From JANPCX01 sp050916095 (GTDB lineage Bacteria > Pseudomonadota > Gammaproteobacteria > Burkholderiales > Burkholderiaceae_C): a DNA stretch of 64,000 nucleotides. The translations under genes and the position numbers were made by a program. Positions 1-8,601 of this stretch are shown here, one piece after another. Location of the stretch: NCBI GenBank assembly GCA_050916095.1, contig CP050901.1, positions 2,666,001 through 2,730,000 on the forward strand, given 5' to 3'. The notes below the pieces were generated by a model. That model was not told the origin of the DNA. It searched no databases and saw only the letters and a program-made list of their open reading frames with translations. How positions within the stretch are numbered: position 1 is the first letter of the stretch; each line of letters begins with the position of its first letter.

Positions 1-668
1 AAAATTCCTCCGAGGGCGTGGTGGCGCGTTCGCTTGACCTGTTTCTAACGACGCCGCTATTCATCATTGGAGAAACCAGTTTGTTTGTGCAGCACAACTT
101 GCTGCGCTTGGAAAATTCGTTGGACGGCGTAGAGGCGGTTTGTGCCCACCCGCAAGCGCTGGCCCAATGTCACCTCTGGCTGAGCCACCATCTGCCAAAT
201 GCCGAGAGGCGCCCCGTAGCCAGCAATGCGGAAGGGGCCAGACTGGCATCCCTGGACAGACGTTTGGCCGGCATTGCCAGTGTGCGCGCAGGCAGTGAAT
301 ACGGTTTGCATGTGGTATCGCCCGCCATCCAGGACGACGCCCACAACCGCACGCGTTTTGCGATCGTGACCCATCCTGACCGCCATCCGCGCCCTCAAGC
401 GTCGGGCCACGATTGCACCAGTTTGGTGGTATCTGTATTGAACCGACCAGGTGCCGTGCACGACATGTTGGTGCCGCTCAAAGAACACAGCGTCTCGATG
501 ACGCGGTTTGAGTCTCGGCCCGCCCGCTCTGGTCAGTGGGAGTACTACTTTTACATTGATTTGCAAGGCCACCCGGACACACCCGCAGTGGCCGAGGCGA
601 TGCGCGATTTGCGCAAGGCCTGCGCTTTTTTCAAGTTGCTGGGAACCTACCCCATCGACGTTCATTGA
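1..668 (+). CDS. pheA: Prephenate dehydratase domain of chorismate mutase/prephenate dehydratase (5' truncated)
   Basis: This is the C-terminal part of the P-protein, which converts prephenate to phenylpyruvate in phenylalanine synthesis; the chorismate mutase half lies before the window. The reading frame is open from base 3 and begins NSSEGVVARSLDLFL, a signature of the prephenate dehydratase domain. A C-terminal ACT regulatory domain follows (about visible residue 139 onward, TSLVVSVLNRPGAVHDML), with the ESRP motif near visible residue 169 that is typical of phenylalanine feedback binding. The GTG at base 18 is internal, not a start. The gene ends 13 nt before tyrA, so the two are probably co-transcribed in the usual Burkholderiales order. 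Identity is secure; only the length is unknown. Confidence 0.95.
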   Translation, partial: NSSEGVVARSLDLFLTTPLFIIGETSLFVQHNLLRLENSLDGVEAVCAHPQALAQCHLWLSHHLPNAERRPVASNAEGARLASLDRRLAGIASVRAGSEYGLHVVSPAIQDDAHNRTRFAIVTHPDRHPRPQASGHDCTSLVVSVLNRPGAVHDMLVPLKEHSVSMTRFESRPARSGQWEYYFYIDLQGHPDTPAVAEAMRDLRKACAFFKLLGTYPIDVH

Positions 669-681
669 GGTTGCCTGGAAC

Positions 682-1572
682 ATGTTCAATCAGTTAGGAG
701 TGATCGGCTGCGGTTTGATGGGCGGCTCTTTTGCGCTGGCACTCAAACGCTCGGGTTTGGTCAAGCGGGTGGTGGGTTACAGCAAATCGCCATCAACCAC
801 GGAAAAAGCCAAAAAACTCGGCGTCATCGATATCGCTGCAGAGTCCGCGCTACTGGCGGTTTCGGGCTCTGATGTGGTGCTGATCTCGGTTCCGGTCGCA
901 GCAAGCGAAGCCACCTTCAAAGCGATTCGGCACCTGGTAGAACCCGGTGTTCTGATCATGGACGTGGGCTCGACGAAACTCGATGTCGTCGACGCTGCGC
1001 GCCGCGTGCTGAAGGAACGCATGGGCTCATTTGTGCCGGCGCACCCGATTGCCGGCAAAGAGTCTGCGGGCATCGGTCACGCCGATGCGGCCCTGTACAA
1101 CGGCAGGCAGGTCATCCTGACGCCCGTGGCAGAAACCTTACCGGACATGCTGCAAAAAGCGACCGACGTCTGGGCCGCGATTGGCTCACAAGTCTTGCGC
1201 ATGACACCTGAAAACCACGACGCGGCTTTCGCTGCAGTCAGCCACTTGCCCCACTTGCTCGCTTTTGCTTACTACTGCAGTGTCTCAGGACAGCCCGCAG
1301 GCCGCGACTACCTCTCGCTGGCGGGCCCTGGCTTTCGAGACTTCACCCGAATTGCAGCCGGTGACCCCACGATCTGGCGCGACATTTTGTCGGCCAATCG
1401 CGATGAAGTACTCAAGCAGTCGGCATTGTTCAAAAGCGCTCTTACACAGTTCGAAGAAGCCATTCGCAGTGACAACAGCGAATTGCTGGAAACCATGATC
1501 CGAGAAGTGTCTGGTGCGCGCAGTGGTTGGCACATGTCGAGCACCCGACCAGCACCGCTGGGTAAAAACTGA
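682..1572 (+). CDS. tyrA: Prephenate dehydrogenase
   Basis: This NAD-dependent enzyme of tyrosine synthesis oxidatively decarboxylates prephenate to 4-hydroxyphenylpyruvate in the cytoplasm. The 296-residue product starts MFNQLGVIGCGLMGGSF, giving the Rossmann fingerprint G9-x-G11-x-x-G14. HPIAGKESAG (His about 121) matches the conserved catalytic/prephenate-binding histidine region. The frame is open upstream to 508, but that part overlaps pheA; the ATG at 682 fits the family N-terminus exactly and follows a GAGG about 11 nt upstream. There is no C-terminal ACT domain, as in many short TyrA proteins. A 95-nt gap separates it from aroA-cmk. Confidence 0.94.
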   Translation: MFNQLGVIGCGLMGGSFALALKRSGLVKRVVGYSKSPSTTEKAKKLGVIDIAAESALLAVSGSDVVLISVPVAASEATFKAIRHLVEPGVLIMDVGSTKLDVVDAARRVLKERMGSFVPAHPIAGKESAGIGHADAALYNGRQVILTPVAETLPDMLQKATDVWAAIGSQVLRMTPENHDAAFAAVSHLPHLLAFAYYCSVSGQPAGRDYLSLAGPGFRDFTRIAAGDPTIWRDILSANRDEVLKQSALFKSALTQFEEAIRSDNSELLETMIREVSGARSGWHMSSTRPAPLGKN

Positions 1573-1667
1573 GAATTCCCCGACGCTGCCCCATCCATTG
1601 CCAAGACCGTTGGCAAGTACCACGCCGCACTGACAGGTCCTCGGTCAGCCGCAAGTTGAAATAGACG

Positions 1668-3704
1668 ATGTTCACCACCCCATTTTTGGATCTCCCTGCG
1701 CTGCGCAGTGCCGCTGGGACCATTCGTTTACCTGGATCCAAGAGCATCTCCAACCGAGTACTGCTGCTGGCAGGTTTGAGCCAAGGAAGCACTGTGGTTC
1801 ACGATTTGCTTGAGTCCGACGACACCCACGTGATGCTCAATGCCTTGCGAGCCTTGGGTTGCGAGTTGTCTCCTGTGGGAACATCCTTGGCGGTTACGGG
1901 CCTTGGTGGCCAACTGCAAACGCGCAGCGCCAAACTGTTCCTGGGCAACGCCGGCACGGCCATGCGCCCTTTGACGGCAGCTCTGGCTTTGCTGGCAGCG
2001 AATCAAAACGGTGACTTCGAACTCAGCGGCATCGCGCGGATGCACGAGCGCCCCATCGGTGACTTGGTGAATGCGCTGCGAGATCTGGGTTGCAACATCT
2101 CCTGCCTGGGACAAGAGGGTTACCCGCCGCTGCGCTTGGCAGCCGCAGATCAAGCGCTGCGGGTACGTGCACCGATCCGTGTCCGTGGTGACGTGTCCAG
2201 CCAGTTCCTGACGGCCTTGTTATTGGCATTGCCGCTGGTCACTCAGGACAACGATGTGGTGATCGAGGTGGTAGGCGAGCTGATCTCCAAGCCCTACATC
2301 GCCATCACCATCAAGTTGCTGGCGCAATTCGGTATTCATGTGCGGCAAGAGGGTTGGCAGCGATTCACCTTGCCGCAAGGCAGTCGCTACCAGTCACCAG
2401 GCGAGATTTATGTCGAGGGCGACGCATCATCGGCGTCTTATTTCATTGGCCTGGGCGCCATCGCGGCTGTGGACGCACCCATTCGCATCGAAGGCGTGGG
2501 TGCCACATCCATTCAAGGGGACATCAGGTTTGTCGAGGCGGCCGAGGCGATGGGAGCGCAAATCTCCAGTGGACCCAATTGGTTGGAAGTCCGTCGCGGC
2601 GAGTTTCCACTTCGCCCAATCACCCTGGACTGCAACCACATTCCAGATGCCGCCATGACCTTGGCCGTGATGGGCCTGTATGCCAACGGCACCACGCGCT
2701 TGACCAACATCGCCAGCTGGAGGGTGAAGGAAACCGACCGCATTGCCGCCATGGCTGCTGAACTTCGCAAATTGGGCGCGGTCGTGACGGAAGGGGCAGA
2801 TTTCATTGAAGTCAGTCCACCGGCAGTTTGGCAGTCAGCATCCATTCACACCTACGACGACCACCGCGTGGCCATGTGCTTTTCACTGGCTGCGTTCAGT
2901 GATCTGGTCAAGCCCCACGCCCAATGCGACTCCGTGGTGGTTCGCATCGAAGATCCCAAATGCGTCGCCAAAACTTTCCCCGACTATTTCGAGTCTTTTT
3001 TCGCCGTGACGGAGACACCCACGGCCCAGATTCCCGTCATCACCATTGATGGCCCGACTGCCTCTGGCAAAGGAACCGTGGCCAGCTTGGTAGCACGCGC
3101 GCTCGGCTACCACTTCCTCGACTCCGGCGCCGTCTACCGCGCCACGGCCCTGGTAGCCATTCGCCAGGGAATTGATGCAAACGACGAATCCGCGCTTGCA
3201 AGGTGCGCCGGGCAATTGCCGTTGCGTTTTGACGGTGAGCACATCTACCTGGGCCAGGAAGAAGTCGGCGCCTTGCTGCGCATGGAAGAGGTCGGTGCCA
3301 TGGCGTCAAAGGTCTCGGTTTGGCCGGCGGTGCGGGCGGCACTTCGAGAGTTGCAGCTGTCTTTTCGTCGCCTTCCGGGTTTGGTTGCCGATGGCCGAGA
3401 CATGGGCACCGTCATCTTCCCCGACGCTGCAATGAAAGTTTTCCTGACCGCCAGCACCGCTGAGCGCGCGGCGAGACGTCATAAACAATTGATTTCCAAG
3501 GGAATTTCGTCTAAACTCTCAGCCCTTCGTGCCGAGCTTGAAGAGCGCGACCTGCGAGACAGTAACCGCAGCGTTGCACCACTCAAACCCGCGCAAGATG
3601 CGATGTTGTTAGACACCTCACAGCTCTCCATCGACCAGTCGGTGGCGAAGGTGTTGGATGCCTGGCAACAGCGTCGGCCAGTTGCCTTGACTGCGGGTCA
3701 ATAA
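1668..3704 (+). CDS. aroA-cmk: Bifunctional EPSP synthase / cytidylate kinase (AroA-Cmk fusion)
   Basis: This 678-residue protein joins two enzymes. Residues 1 to about 445 are 3-phosphoshikimate 1-carboxyvinyltransferase (shikimate pathway): PGSKSISNRVLLLAG near the N-terminus, GNAGTAMRPLTAAL, and YDDHRVAMCF near its end. Residues from about 453 are cytidylate kinase (CMP/dCMP phosphorylation), with the P-loop GPTASGKGT at about 459-467, DSGAVYRATAL, and DGRDMGTVIFPDA. No stop or start separates the halves; the linker is only about ten residues. Separate adjacent aroA and cmk genes are the ancestral state in Burkholderiales; fused forms are known in Comamonadaceae. Both halves look intact, so both activities are expected. 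rpsA follows, as is usual for cmk. Confidence 0.94.
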   Translation: MFTTPFLDLPALRSAAGTIRLPGSKSISNRVLLLAGLSQGSTVVHDLLESDDTHVMLNALRALGCELSPVGTSLAVTGLGGQLQTRSAKLFLGNAGTAMRPLTAALALLAANQNGDFELSGIARMHERPIGDLVNALRDLGCNISCLGQEGYPPLRLAAADQALRVRAPIRVRGDVSSQFLTALLLALPLVTQDNDVVIEVVGELISKPYIAITIKLLAQFGIHVRQEGWQRFTLPQGSRYQSPGEIYVEGDASSASYFIGLGAIAAVDAPIRIEGVGATSIQGDIRFVEAAEAMGAQISSGPNWLEVRRGEFPLRPITLDCNHIPDAAMTLAVMGLYANGTTRLTNIASWRVKETDRIAAMAAELRKLGAVVTEGADFIEVSPPAVWQSASIHTYDDHRVAMCFSLAAFSDLVKPHAQCDSVVVRIEDPKCVAKTFPDYFESFFAVTETPTAQIPVITIDGPTASGKGTVASLVARALGYHFLDSGAVYRATALVAIRQGIDANDESALARCAGQLPLRFDGEHIYLGQEEVGALLRMEEVGAMASKVSVWPAVRAALRELQLSFRRLPGLVADGRDMGTVIFPDAAMKVFLTASTAERAARRHKQLISKGISSKLSALRAELEERDLRDSNRSVAPLKPAQDAMLLDTSQLSIDQSVAKVLDAWQQRRPVALTAGQ

Positions 3705-3809
3705 ACCCGAGGTTACGTTAGCAGGCCATTTTGTTAGACCGTCAGCCCCGCCCGTTTCCCTCCTGTGCCTCATCGGCACGCTGAATGGGCGGATTTGTTA
3801 ACTTAACCC

Positions 3810-3825
3810 GTGACCTGTGGGTCAC
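3810..3825 (+). other. Hairpin in the rpsA leader
   Basis: GTGACC-TGTG-GGTCAC is a perfect 6-bp stem with a 4-nt loop ending 14 nt before the chosen rpsA ATG at 3840. In other bacteria S1 controls its own synthesis through structured leader RNA; a role here is inference from position only. It also explains why the frame can be extended to a GTG at 3810, which I do not take as the start. Confidence 0.4.
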
Positions 3826-3839
3826 ATTGGAATTTCTCC

Positions 3840-5558
3840 ATGCCTCAAGCTCAAACAGCCGCCCCCGCTGGCGGTGAATCTTTTGCCGCCCTCTTTGAAG
3901 AATCACTGCGCAAGTCCGACATGCGCATGGGCGAGGTCATCACCGCCGAAGTGGTGCGTGTTGAACACAATTTCGTCGTCGTCAACGCAGGTCTCAAATC
4001 TGAAGCCTATGTTGCCATTGAAGAATTCAAGAACGACCAGGGTGAACTGGAAGTTCAAGCCGGTGACTTCGTGTCGGTGGCCATTGACGCCATCGAAAAC
4101 GGCTACGGCGACACCATCTTGTCCCGCGACAAAGCCAAACGTTTGGCCTCTTGGTTGTCGCTCGAAAACTCGCTGGACTCTGGCGAATTCGTGACTGGCA
4201 CCTGCAATGGCAAGGTCAAAGGCGGCCTGACCGTTTTGGTCAACGGCATTCGCGCCTTCTTGCCCGGTTCCTTGCTGGATACCCGCCCCGTGAAAGACAT
4301 GAGCCCTTACGAGGGCAAGACCATGGAGTTCAAGGTCATCAAGCTCGATCGCAAGCGCAACAACGTGGTGCTGAGCCGCCGCGCGGTGGTGGAAGCCTCG
4401 ATGGGCGAAGAGCGCAGCAAACTGCTCTCCACCTTGGCCGAAGGTTCGGTTGTGACCGGTGTGGTGAAAAACATCACCGAGTACGGCGCGTTTGTGGACC
4501 TCGGCGGCATCGACGGCCTGCTGCACATCACCGACATGGCATGGCGTCGTGTGCGTCACCCAAGCGAAGTGGTCACTGTTGGCCAAGAGCTGCAAGCCAA
4601 GGTCTTGAAGTTCGACGCCGAGAAAAACCGCGTCTCCCTGGGCATCAAACAACTGGGCGACGACCCCTGGCATGGTGTGGCACGCCGCTACCCCAACAGC
4701 ACCCGCCTCTTTGGCAAGATCACCAACATTGCCGATTACGGTGCGTTCGTGGAAATCGAGCCTGGCATTGAAGGTTTGGTGCACGTGTCCGAGATGGACT
4801 GGACCAACAAGAACGTGGCTCCCAGCAAGATCGTTGCACTGGGTGACGAAGTCGAAGTCATGGTTCTGGAAATCGACGAAGACAAACGCCGCATCAGCCT
4901 CGGCATGAAACAGTGCAAGGCCAATCCTTGGGAAGAATTCGCTGCCACTGTGCAGCGCGGTGACAAGGTCACTGGCCCTGTCAAATCAATCACCGACTTT
5001 GGTGTGTTCATCGGCCTGGCCGCTGGCATCGATGGCTTGGTGCACCTGTCCGACTTGTCTTGGAACGAACCCGGCGAAGCCGCTGTTCGCAACTACAAAA
5101 AGGGCCAAGAGGTTGAGGCGGTTGTGTTGGCCGTGGACGTGGAGCGCGAGCGCATCTCCCTGGGTGTTAAGCAACTCGACTCCGACCCCTTCACCAACTT
5201 CACCTCCGTCAATGACAAAGGTGCAACGGTGACCGGCAAGGTCAAGACTGTGGATGCCCGTGGCGCTGAGATTGATCTCGGTGAAGAAATCATCGGCTAC
5301 CTGCGCGCTTCGGAAATCAGCCGTGACCGTGTGGAAGACGCACGCAACGTTCTGAAAGAAGGCGACGAAGTCTCCGCTGTGATCATCAATGTGGACCGCA
5401 AAACCCGCGGCATCCAGTTGTCGATCAAAGCCAAGGACAACGTTGACCAGCAAGAAGCCATGCAACGTCTGGCCCAAAGCAGCGAGCGTGAGAACGCTGG
5501 TACCACCAGCCTGGGCGCGTTGCTGCGCGCCAAGTTGGACAACCAAAACAACGGTTGA
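3840..5558 (+). CDS. rpsA: 30S ribosomal protein S1
   Basis: S1 binds mRNA on the small ribosomal subunit and helps unfold leaders during initiation. The 572-residue product is the usual length for Gram-negative S1 and shows consecutive S1 RNA-binding repeats with typical signatures: GVVKNITEYGAFVDLGGIDG, GKITNIADYGAFVEIEPGIE, GPVKSITDFGVFIGL, each followed by a LGIKQL / LGMKQC type ending. The start MPQAQT at 3840 was preferred over the upstream GTG at 3810 because that codon begins a leader hairpin. It lies between aroA-cmk and ihfB, the standard order. This is a housekeeping gene with codon use like its neighbours. Confidence 0.97.
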   Translation: MPQAQTAAPAGGESFAALFEESLRKSDMRMGEVITAEVVRVEHNFVVVNAGLKSEAYVAIEEFKNDQGELEVQAGDFVSVAIDAIENGYGDTILSRDKAKRLASWLSLENSLDSGEFVTGTCNGKVKGGLTVLVNGIRAFLPGSLLDTRPVKDMSPYEGKTMEFKVIKLDRKRNNVVLSRRAVVEASMGEERSKLLSTLAEGSVVTGVVKNITEYGAFVDLGGIDGLLHITDMAWRRVRHPSEVVTVGQELQAKVLKFDAEKNRVSLGIKQLGDDPWHGVARRYPNSTRLFGKITNIADYGAFVEIEPGIEGLVHVSEMDWTNKNVAPSKIVALGDEVEVMVLEIDEDKRRISLGMKQCKANPWEEFAATVQRGDKVTGPVKSITDFGVFIGLAAGIDGLVHLSDLSWNEPGEAAVRNYKKGQEVEAVVLAVDVERERISLGVKQLDSDPFTNFTSVNDKGATVTGKVKTVDARGAEIDLGEEIIGYLRASEISRDRVEDARNVLKEGDEVSAVIINVDRKTRGIQLSIKAKDNVDQQEAMQRLAQSSERENAGTTSLGALLRAKLDNQNNG

Positions 5559-5567
5559 TGTGTGAGC

Positions 5568-5600
5568 CGCGGCTGGGGGGTAAGCACCTCACCAGCCGCG
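5568..5600 (+). terminator. Hairpin after rpsA, possible terminator or attenuator
   Basis: CGCGGCTGG (5568-5576) pairs perfectly with CCAGCCGCG (5592-5600) around a 15-nt loop, starting 10 nt after the rpsA stop. There is no following T-run, so it is not a classical Rho-independent terminator; it may stabilise the rpsA 3' end or separate rpsA from ihfB. Confidence 0.35.
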
Positions 5601-5730
5601 TATCCACCGCCACCAGGCGAATGGGTTTCAAAGGCGAGCACCTCGCGCCCACGGAGTTCATTCGCATGGTGTTGAAAAGCACCAGGGCAGACTTCTTCAA
5701 TCACGTCCGATATCCCCTTGCAGGCGCTGC

Positions 5731-6078
5731 ATGACCCGATCTGATCTCGTGGCACGTTTGGCTGAACGTTTCGGCCAACTGACCCAACGCGATACCGAAT
5801 TCGCGGTGAAAACCATCATCGACGCCATGTCTGACGCGTTGGCCCGTGGTCACCGCATAGAGATTCGCGGCTTTGGCAGTTTTTCCATCAACCGGCGCCC
5901 TCCCCGTTTGGGACGTAACCCGCGTTCTGGCGCTCAGGTCATGATTCCTGAGAAGCTGGTTCCCCATTTCAAACCAGGCAAGGCCTTACGCGAGGCGGTG
6001 GATGCAAAGGCGGCTATCACGCCTGATGCAACTTCTGCAACAAGCCCCGGCGCTGAGACCAACGTGCGCTCGGTTTGA
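5731..6078 (+). CDS. ihfB: Integration host factor subunit beta
   Basis: This 115-residue DNA-bending nucleoid protein forms the beta subunit of IHF. MTRSDLVARLAERFG at the N-terminus, the GFGSFSINRRPPRLGRNPRSG beta-arm region (quoted here in part of its conserved core: RPPRLGRNPRSG) and HFKPGKALREAV are hallmarks of IhfB. It is about 20 residues longer than E. coli IhfB because of an Ala/Thr-rich tail of unknown use. It sits 172 nt after rpsA, as in most proteobacteria, and is followed closely by lapA-lapB. Confidence 0.95.
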   Translation: MTRSDLVARLAERFGQLTQRDTEFAVKTIIDAMSDALARGHRIEIRGFGSFSINRRPPRLGRNPRSGAQVMIPEKLVPHFKPGKALREAVDAKAAITPDATSATSPGAETNVRSV

Positions 6079-6103
6079 ACAGCAACCTGGCGCGGACCGT
6101 TTG

Positions 6104-6433
6104 ATGCAAATACTTGTTTGGATGTTGCGTGCTGCGGTCTTCTTTGGCCTGTTCGCCTTTGCGCTGAACAACCAGCAAATAGCGCACGTGAACTGGTTTT
6201 TCGGCTTTGAGTCGCGAGCCCCCATGGTTTTCATTGTGTTGGCGGCATTTGCCTTGGGCTGCGCTTTGGGCATTTTTGCCATGGTGCCTGCTTGGTGGCG
6301 ACACCGCCGTGTCATCAAACAACAGCGCAAAACTGCAGTGACCGAGGTTGGCACCAACGCGCCGCCAGCGCCTGCCGCTGTGACCCCTGACTCCATCTCG
6401 GCGAACCAACGCCCTCCTCTCGATGGAATTTGA
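6104..6433 (+). CDS. lapA: LapA-family inner membrane protein (DUF1049)
   Basis: This small membrane protein of 109 residues is paired with LapB in the control of lipopolysaccharide assembly. MQILVWMLRAAVFFGLFAFALNNQ is the first membrane helix; HVNWFFGFESRAPMVFIVLAAFALG gives the short loop and second helix typical of the LapA/DUF1049 family, followed by a basic WWRHRRVIKQQRK stretch and a Pro/Ala-rich tail. The frame is open upstream to 6002 but that part overlaps ihfB, so the ATG at 6104 is preferred. Its 3' end overlaps lapB by 11 nt, indicating translational coupling. Confidence 0.85.
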   Translation: MQILVWMLRAAVFFGLFAFALNNQQIAHVNWFFGFESRAPMVFIVLAAFALGCALGIFAMVPAWWRHRRVIKQQRKTAVTEVGTNAPPAPAAVTPDSISANQRPPLDGI

Positions 6434-7592
6434 CTGGCAGTGGTTGTTCCTGGCCGTTCCTCTGGTCTTCGGGCTGGGATGGATGGCCGCCCGCATGGAT
6501 TTGCGCCAGATTTCTCGCGAACAACGTGAATCACCCAAGGCCTACATCAAAGGCCTGAACCTGCTGCTCAACGAGCAACAAGACAAGGCCATCGACGCCT
6601 TCATCGAGGCCGTTCAAAACGATCCCGACACCTGTGATTTGCACTTCGCACTGGGCAATCTGTTCCGCCGCCGTGGCGAATATGAACGTGCAGTTCGCGT
6701 GCACGAACACCTGCTCAAACGTGCCGACCTATCTCGCTTAGATCGCGAGCGCGCACAACAGGCCTTGGCCCAAGACTTCATGAAGGCCGGTCTCTTTGAC
6801 CGCGCAGAAAAAGCATGGGAAGCACTGCTGGGCAGCAGCTTTGACAGCGATGCACGTTTGGCACTGCTCACGCTGCATGAACGATCAAGACACTGGCAGC
6901 GTGCCACGCACGAAGCAGAGCAATTGGAAAAAGCCGGCACAGGCTCCTATGCCAACCGAATCGCCCACCATTGGTGTGAACGGGCCATCGAGCTGGACAA
7001 CGACAAACACACGGTAGAAGCCGACGAGGCTGTGCGCCAAGCAAGGGCCGTTGCACCGCATGCCGCCCGGCCTTTGGTTTTGGCGGGCCTCAGGGCGGCG
7101 GCGGCGGGTCAGTACGCCCAAGCCCTGGAGTTGTGGACTTTGCTGGTCAGCCGCCACCCAGACATTTTTAGTTTGGTGGCAGTCAAGTACGCAGAAGCAG
7201 CACGTGCCGGTGGAGAGAGTCTGCACGCGCTTGGCCAGCTTCAGCGACAGTACGACGAGTCGCCGCGTTTGGATTTGCTCCATGCACTGGCGCTGTTGGA
7301 TCCTGCAGGCCATCGCAAACGCCTGGCTGAACACTTGCAACGAGAACCCAGTCTGGCGGCGTCTCGTACTCTGCTGAAACTTCGGGCAGCGCCAGCGGCA
7401 GGCGCCGCGAGCCAAGACGGCGATATCGCTTTGGAAAATCAAGCCATCGACCAAGCCTTGGCAGTGGCGTCGAAACCCTTGCAACGCTATCGTTGCGCCG
7501 CATGCGGGTTTGAGGCTCAACAATATTTCTGGCAATGCCCCGGTTGCCATGGCTGGGACACATTCCCCCCTCGACGTTTGGACGAGTTGTAA
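6423..7592 (+). CDS. lapB: Lipopolysaccharide assembly protein B
   Basis: LapB (YciM) is a membrane-anchored tetratricopeptide protein which, in E. coli, presents LpxC to FtsH and so limits lipid A synthesis. The 389-residue product has an N-terminal anchor (WLFLAVPLVFGLGWMAA), the sequence YIKGLNLLLNEQQDKAIDAF opening the TPR array, and a C-terminal rubredoxin-like metal site with two CxxC pairs (CAACGF and CPGC). Length matches E. coli LapB (389). It is coupled to lapA by an 11-nt overlap. It converges on the waaC gene with only 31 nt between the two stops, fitting a link to the LPS genes that follow. Confidence 0.93.
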   Translation: MEFDWQWLFLAVPLVFGLGWMAARMDLRQISREQRESPKAYIKGLNLLLNEQQDKAIDAFIEAVQNDPDTCDLHFALGNLFRRRGEYERAVRVHEHLLKRADLSRLDRERAQQALAQDFMKAGLFDRAEKAWEALLGSSFDSDARLALLTLHERSRHWQRATHEAEQLEKAGTGSYANRIAHHWCERAIELDNDKHTVEADEAVRQARAVAPHAARPLVLAGLRAAAAGQYAQALELWTLLVSRHPDIFSLVAVKYAEAARAGGESLHALGQLQRQYDESPRLDLLHALALLDPAGHRKRLAEHLQREPSLAASRTLLKLRAAPAAGAASQDGDIALENQAIDQALAVASKPLQRYRCAACGFEAQQYFWQCPGCHGWDTFPPRRLDEL

Positions 7593-7623
7593 GCCGAGTT
7601 GAAGCGGCGACTGACAATCGCCT

Positions 7624-8601
7624 TCAACCTCGACCGAGCTGGGTGCGAGCAGACTCGTAGGCGTTCTCAAATGCCTGTGCCACCGCATCAAGAGTGGGCA
7701 CCTTTGCGCGTCCTCCCAAACTGCAAACAAACCCACTGCCTGTGACCCCTGCAAGACCTGGTTCGTGGTCGCAGTAAATCCCCACGGTAGGCCTGGCAAA
7801 CGCAGCAGCTAAATGCGTAAAACCGGTGTCCAGTCCCACCACGACATGGGCTTGGGCCAGCACGGCTGCCGCATCACTCACTGTGAGAAAGGGTGGGACG
7901 CTGGCCCCAGTGCCCTGTGCCACTTGCTCCGCCAATTGGCGCTCGTCTTTCGAGCCCCACAGCACCACCACATGCAAGCCTTTGCGTTCGCAACGTTCCA
8001 GCAACGCCCGCCAATGGGCCAGCGGCCAGTGTTTTTCGACGCGACTGGCGCAGGGGATCAAGATGGCATAGGGAGCCACAGCAGGCATCCACCCACTGGC
8101 TGGCGTTCGTAAGCCAAAATCTGGTGCGCTCAGTGGCAAGTCATAGCCCAAGTGCAAAGCTGCAAGCCGCCGTGAGCGTTCTACGGCATGCAATTGCCTT
8201 GGCACGCTGACGGTGCGATCGTAGAAGCTGCTGGCCAATGGCTCGCGAATGCTGTGGCGGTCATAGCCCAAAAGCGGACCGTGCGCCTGGCGGCCCCACA
8301 ACACGCTTTTAAGCAGACCCTGAAAGTCAATGATGGCGTCGTAGGGTTCTGTGCGCAACTGTACACGGCAGGCTTTCATGGCGTCCCAAGTAGCACCGCG
8401 CCACAGGCTCTTGCGCCACTTGCGCCAGGACAGTGGAATCACCGTTTTGACAGATGGATGCAAGGCGGCAATCGATGCAAACGGTGCTTCAACCAACCAA
8501 TCGACACTGAGACCGGGAAACACCTTGGCCATGTCCGTCACGGCCGCCAAGGTGTGCACCACATCGCCCATGGACGACGTCTTGACAACGAGCACCTTCA
8601 A
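7624..8601 (-). CDS. waaC: Lipopolysaccharide heptosyltransferase I
   Basis: This GT9 enzyme adds the first heptose to Kdo2-lipid A on the cytoplasmic face of the inner membrane. The 325-residue product starts (M)KVLVVKTSSMGDVVHTLAA, the characteristic WaaC N-terminus, and contains VDWLVEAPFASIAALHP and, near the C-terminus, VVGLDTGFTHLAAAFARPTVGIY, the nucleotide-sugar binding region. I chose the TTG at 8601 because it matches the family start and overlaps the stop of the upstream DUF4254 gene as TTGA, implying coupled translation. The longer upstream extension would read through that gene. Confidence 0.92.
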   Translation of the reverse strand: MKVLVVKTSSMGDVVHTLAAVTDMAKVFPGLSVDWLVEAPFASIAALHPSVKTVIPLSWRKWRKSLWRGATWDAMKACRVQLRTEPYDAIIDFQGLLKSVLWGRQAHGPLLGYDRHSIREPLASSFYDRTVSVPRQLHAVERSRRLAALHLGYDLPLSAPDFGLRTPASGWMPAVAPYAILIPCASRVEKHWPLAHWRALLERCERKGLHVVVLWGSKDERQLAEQVAQGTGASVPPFLTVSDAAAVLAQAHVVVGLDTGFTHLAAAFARPTVGIYCDHEPGLAGVTGSGFVCSLGGRAKVPTLDAVAQAFENAYESARTQLGRG

